In this document: piece by piece, positions 63,185-64,000 of the stretch
Layout of the letters: the number at the start of each line of letters is the position of its first letter
How positions within the stretch are numbered: position 1 is the stretch's first letter
Assembly: GCF_007004735.1 (NCBI RefSeq)
Contig: NZ_SSNL01000004.1
Location: 186,001 to 250,000 of the forward strand
DNA: 64,000 bases
Origin: Salinigranum halophilum
GTDB lineage: Archaea; Halobacteriota; Halobacteria; Halobacteriales; Haloferacaceae
Reading direction: 5' to 3'
Program-made: the position numbers and the translations under genes
Notes under the pieces: generated by a model
Seen by the model: the letters and a program-made list of their open reading frames with translations, nothing else
The model's database searches: none
Told to the model about the DNA's origin: nothing

Positions 63185-63751
63185 ATGGAACTCCGGGCTC
63201 GTGCACGCGGTCACGTCCGTGGACTCACCGCACTGCTCACCGTCGTCTCGCTCGTCCTCGTCTTCGGTGCGGCACTCGGTGCCGTCCCGCGGTCGGTCCT
63301 GCCCCGCGCGCCAGACGCCGTCTTCGCCGCCATCCCGCACGTCAACGCCGTCATCAGCACGGTCGCCATCGGTACCATCCTCCTCGGCGTTCGCGCCATC
63401 AGACGCGGCGACTGGCAGCGTCACCGCGCGTTCATGCTCGCCACGCTCGTCCTCTTCGTCGGCTTCCTCGCGCTGTACCTCTACAAGGTCAGTATGCAGG
63501 GTCCGGCGCCGTTCCCCGGTCCCGACGCCGTCTACCAGTTCGTCTACCTCCCGACGCTCGCGATACACATCGTCCTCGCCATCGTCTGTCTCCCCCTCGT
63601 CTACTACGTCGCCCTCCTCGCGCTCACGCGGTCCGTGTCCGAACTCCGGGGGACGACGCACGCGCGGTTCGGCCGGGTCGCGGCGGCGCTGTGGCTCGTC
63701 TCGTTCGTCCTCGGCAACGTCGTGTACGCACTCTTGTATCTCATCTACTGA
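63185..63751 (+). CDS. DUF420 membrane protein
   Basis: 188 residues with about five transmembrane helices: AALGAVPRSVLP, HVNAVISTVAIGTILLGVRAIRR, FMLATLVLFVGFLALYLYK, and the histidine-bearing YLPTLAIHIVLAIVCLPLVYY. Matches DUF420 (redox/cytochrome-oxidase-associated membrane proteins). A rSAM-partnered protein gene follows. Confidence 0.9.
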   Translation: MELRARARGHVRGLTALLTVVSLVLVFGAALGAVPRSVLPRAPDAVFAAIPHVNAVISTVAIGTILLGVRAIRRGDWQRHRAFMLATLVLFVGFLALYLYKVSMQGPAPFPGPDAVYQFVYLPTLAIHIVLAIVCLPLVYYVALLALTRSVSELRGTTHARFGRVAAALWLVSFVLGNVVYALLYLIY

Positions 63752-63830
63752 CCGGTCGGCGCGCGACCGTGATTCCCACGCGCTGAAAACCGTCGGTACG
63801 TGTTCGTCCCTTCCAGCGGTAGCAGCGCTC

Positions 63831-64000
63831 ATGTCCGACGGTGAGACCACTCGCTCACGGGGAGACGAACCACGACACGACGGCATCGACGAGTGGGAGG
63901 TGTTCCTCCGAACCGAACCCACCGACCCGCTCTGTCACGCCGGGAGCGTGACCGCACCGACCGCCGACGCGGCACACGAACACGCCGGAGCCCTGTTCGC
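63831..64000 (+). CDS. Candidate Htur_1727-type radical-SAM-partnered protein, 3' truncated by window edge
   Basis: 56 codons visible from ATG 63831. After a polar N-terminus, EWEVFLRTEPTDPLCHAGSV is followed by TADAAHEHAGALF, a pattern shared with the haloarchaeal Htur_1727 family (small proteins encoded next to a radical SAM enzyme) and with PaaB-like proteins. The radical SAM gene would lie past the window edge. Family recall from sequence only; moderate confidence. Confidence 0.6.
   Translation, partial: MSDGETTRSRGDEPRHDGIDEWEVFLRTEPTDPLCHAGSVTAPTADAAHEHAGALF

Noticed and set aside
1..64000. CRISPR array, insertion sequence, provirus or integrase
   Set aside because: No regular direct repeats with unique spacers, no transposase or integrase motifs and no att-like repeats were seen; the lone tRNA gene has no adjacent integrase.

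Overview
This window is chromosomal DNA from a haloarchaeon (class Halobacteria). The evidence is very high G+C, strongly acidic proteins, short leaderless genes behind TATA boxes, archaeal ribosomal and replication proteins (L7Ae, L10/P0, L12, S28e, L24e, RpoF, FEN1, aMBF1), haloarchaeal microproteins, a tRNA without encoded CCA, and a strong scarcity of CTAG. The sequence alone does not fix the genus. I see no rRNA, CRISPR array, transposase, integrase or provirus.

Layout. 0-5 kb: one-carbon metabolism (truncated glyA, folD), a lipoprotein, a DUF211 + VIT1/CCC1-like pair and a zinc-ribbon pair. 5.0-5.7 kb: an untranslated stretch with two strong hairpins (candidate small RNA), then a PadR regulator. 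6-13 kb: membrane proteins, a class III aminotransferase, UspA, FEN1, an acetyltransferase and a methyltransferase. 13.5-21 kb: a large OB-fold/Cas4-like nuclease/helicase (Dna2 type), a C2H2 zinc-finger protein and an Lhr-type helicase. 21-25.5 kb: a frameshifted lipoprotein gene, an MBL hydrolase, and the mevalonate kinase + isopentenyl phosphate kinase pair for archaeal isoprenoid synthesis. 26-31 kb: M42 peptidase, a second PadR-like gene, and the L11 / L1-L10-L12 ribosomal cluster with a structured leader. 31-41.7 kb: translation and information genes (zinc microprotein, EF-1beta, L21e, RpoF, DUF655, KsgA, HemK2, L7Ae-S28e-L24e-Ndk), with an MscS channel, a two-gene MetE methionine synthase and a dCTP deaminase/dUTPase-like protein between them.

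42-53 kb: a multi-PAS histidine kinase, TmcA tRNA acetyltransferase, a winged-helix acetyltransferase, and a minus-strand electron-transfer-flavoprotein operon (fixA-fixB-fixCX plus a small downstream gene), with a 7Fe/8Fe ferredoxin gene just upstream on the same strand. 53-64 kb: a sugar isomerase/oxidoreductase pair, an eIF2B-like R15P isomerase, acyl-CoA dehydrogenase (a plausible electron donor to ETF), a secreted Ig-like protein with an acidic repeat tail, alanyl-tRNA editing protein, aMBF1, tRNA-Leu(GAG), a DUF420 membrane protein, and the start of a protein resembling the Htur_1727 radical-SAM-partner family, cut by the window edge.

Most of the window is core chromosome. The best candidates for something new are the ~95-nt two-hairpin RNA at about 5.14 kb, the tandemly duplicated acidic N-terminal module of FixB, the fused FixC-FixX, the AT-rich palindrome before the zinc-finger gene, the single-base frameshift in the lipoprotein gene, and the edge-truncated radical-SAM partner.
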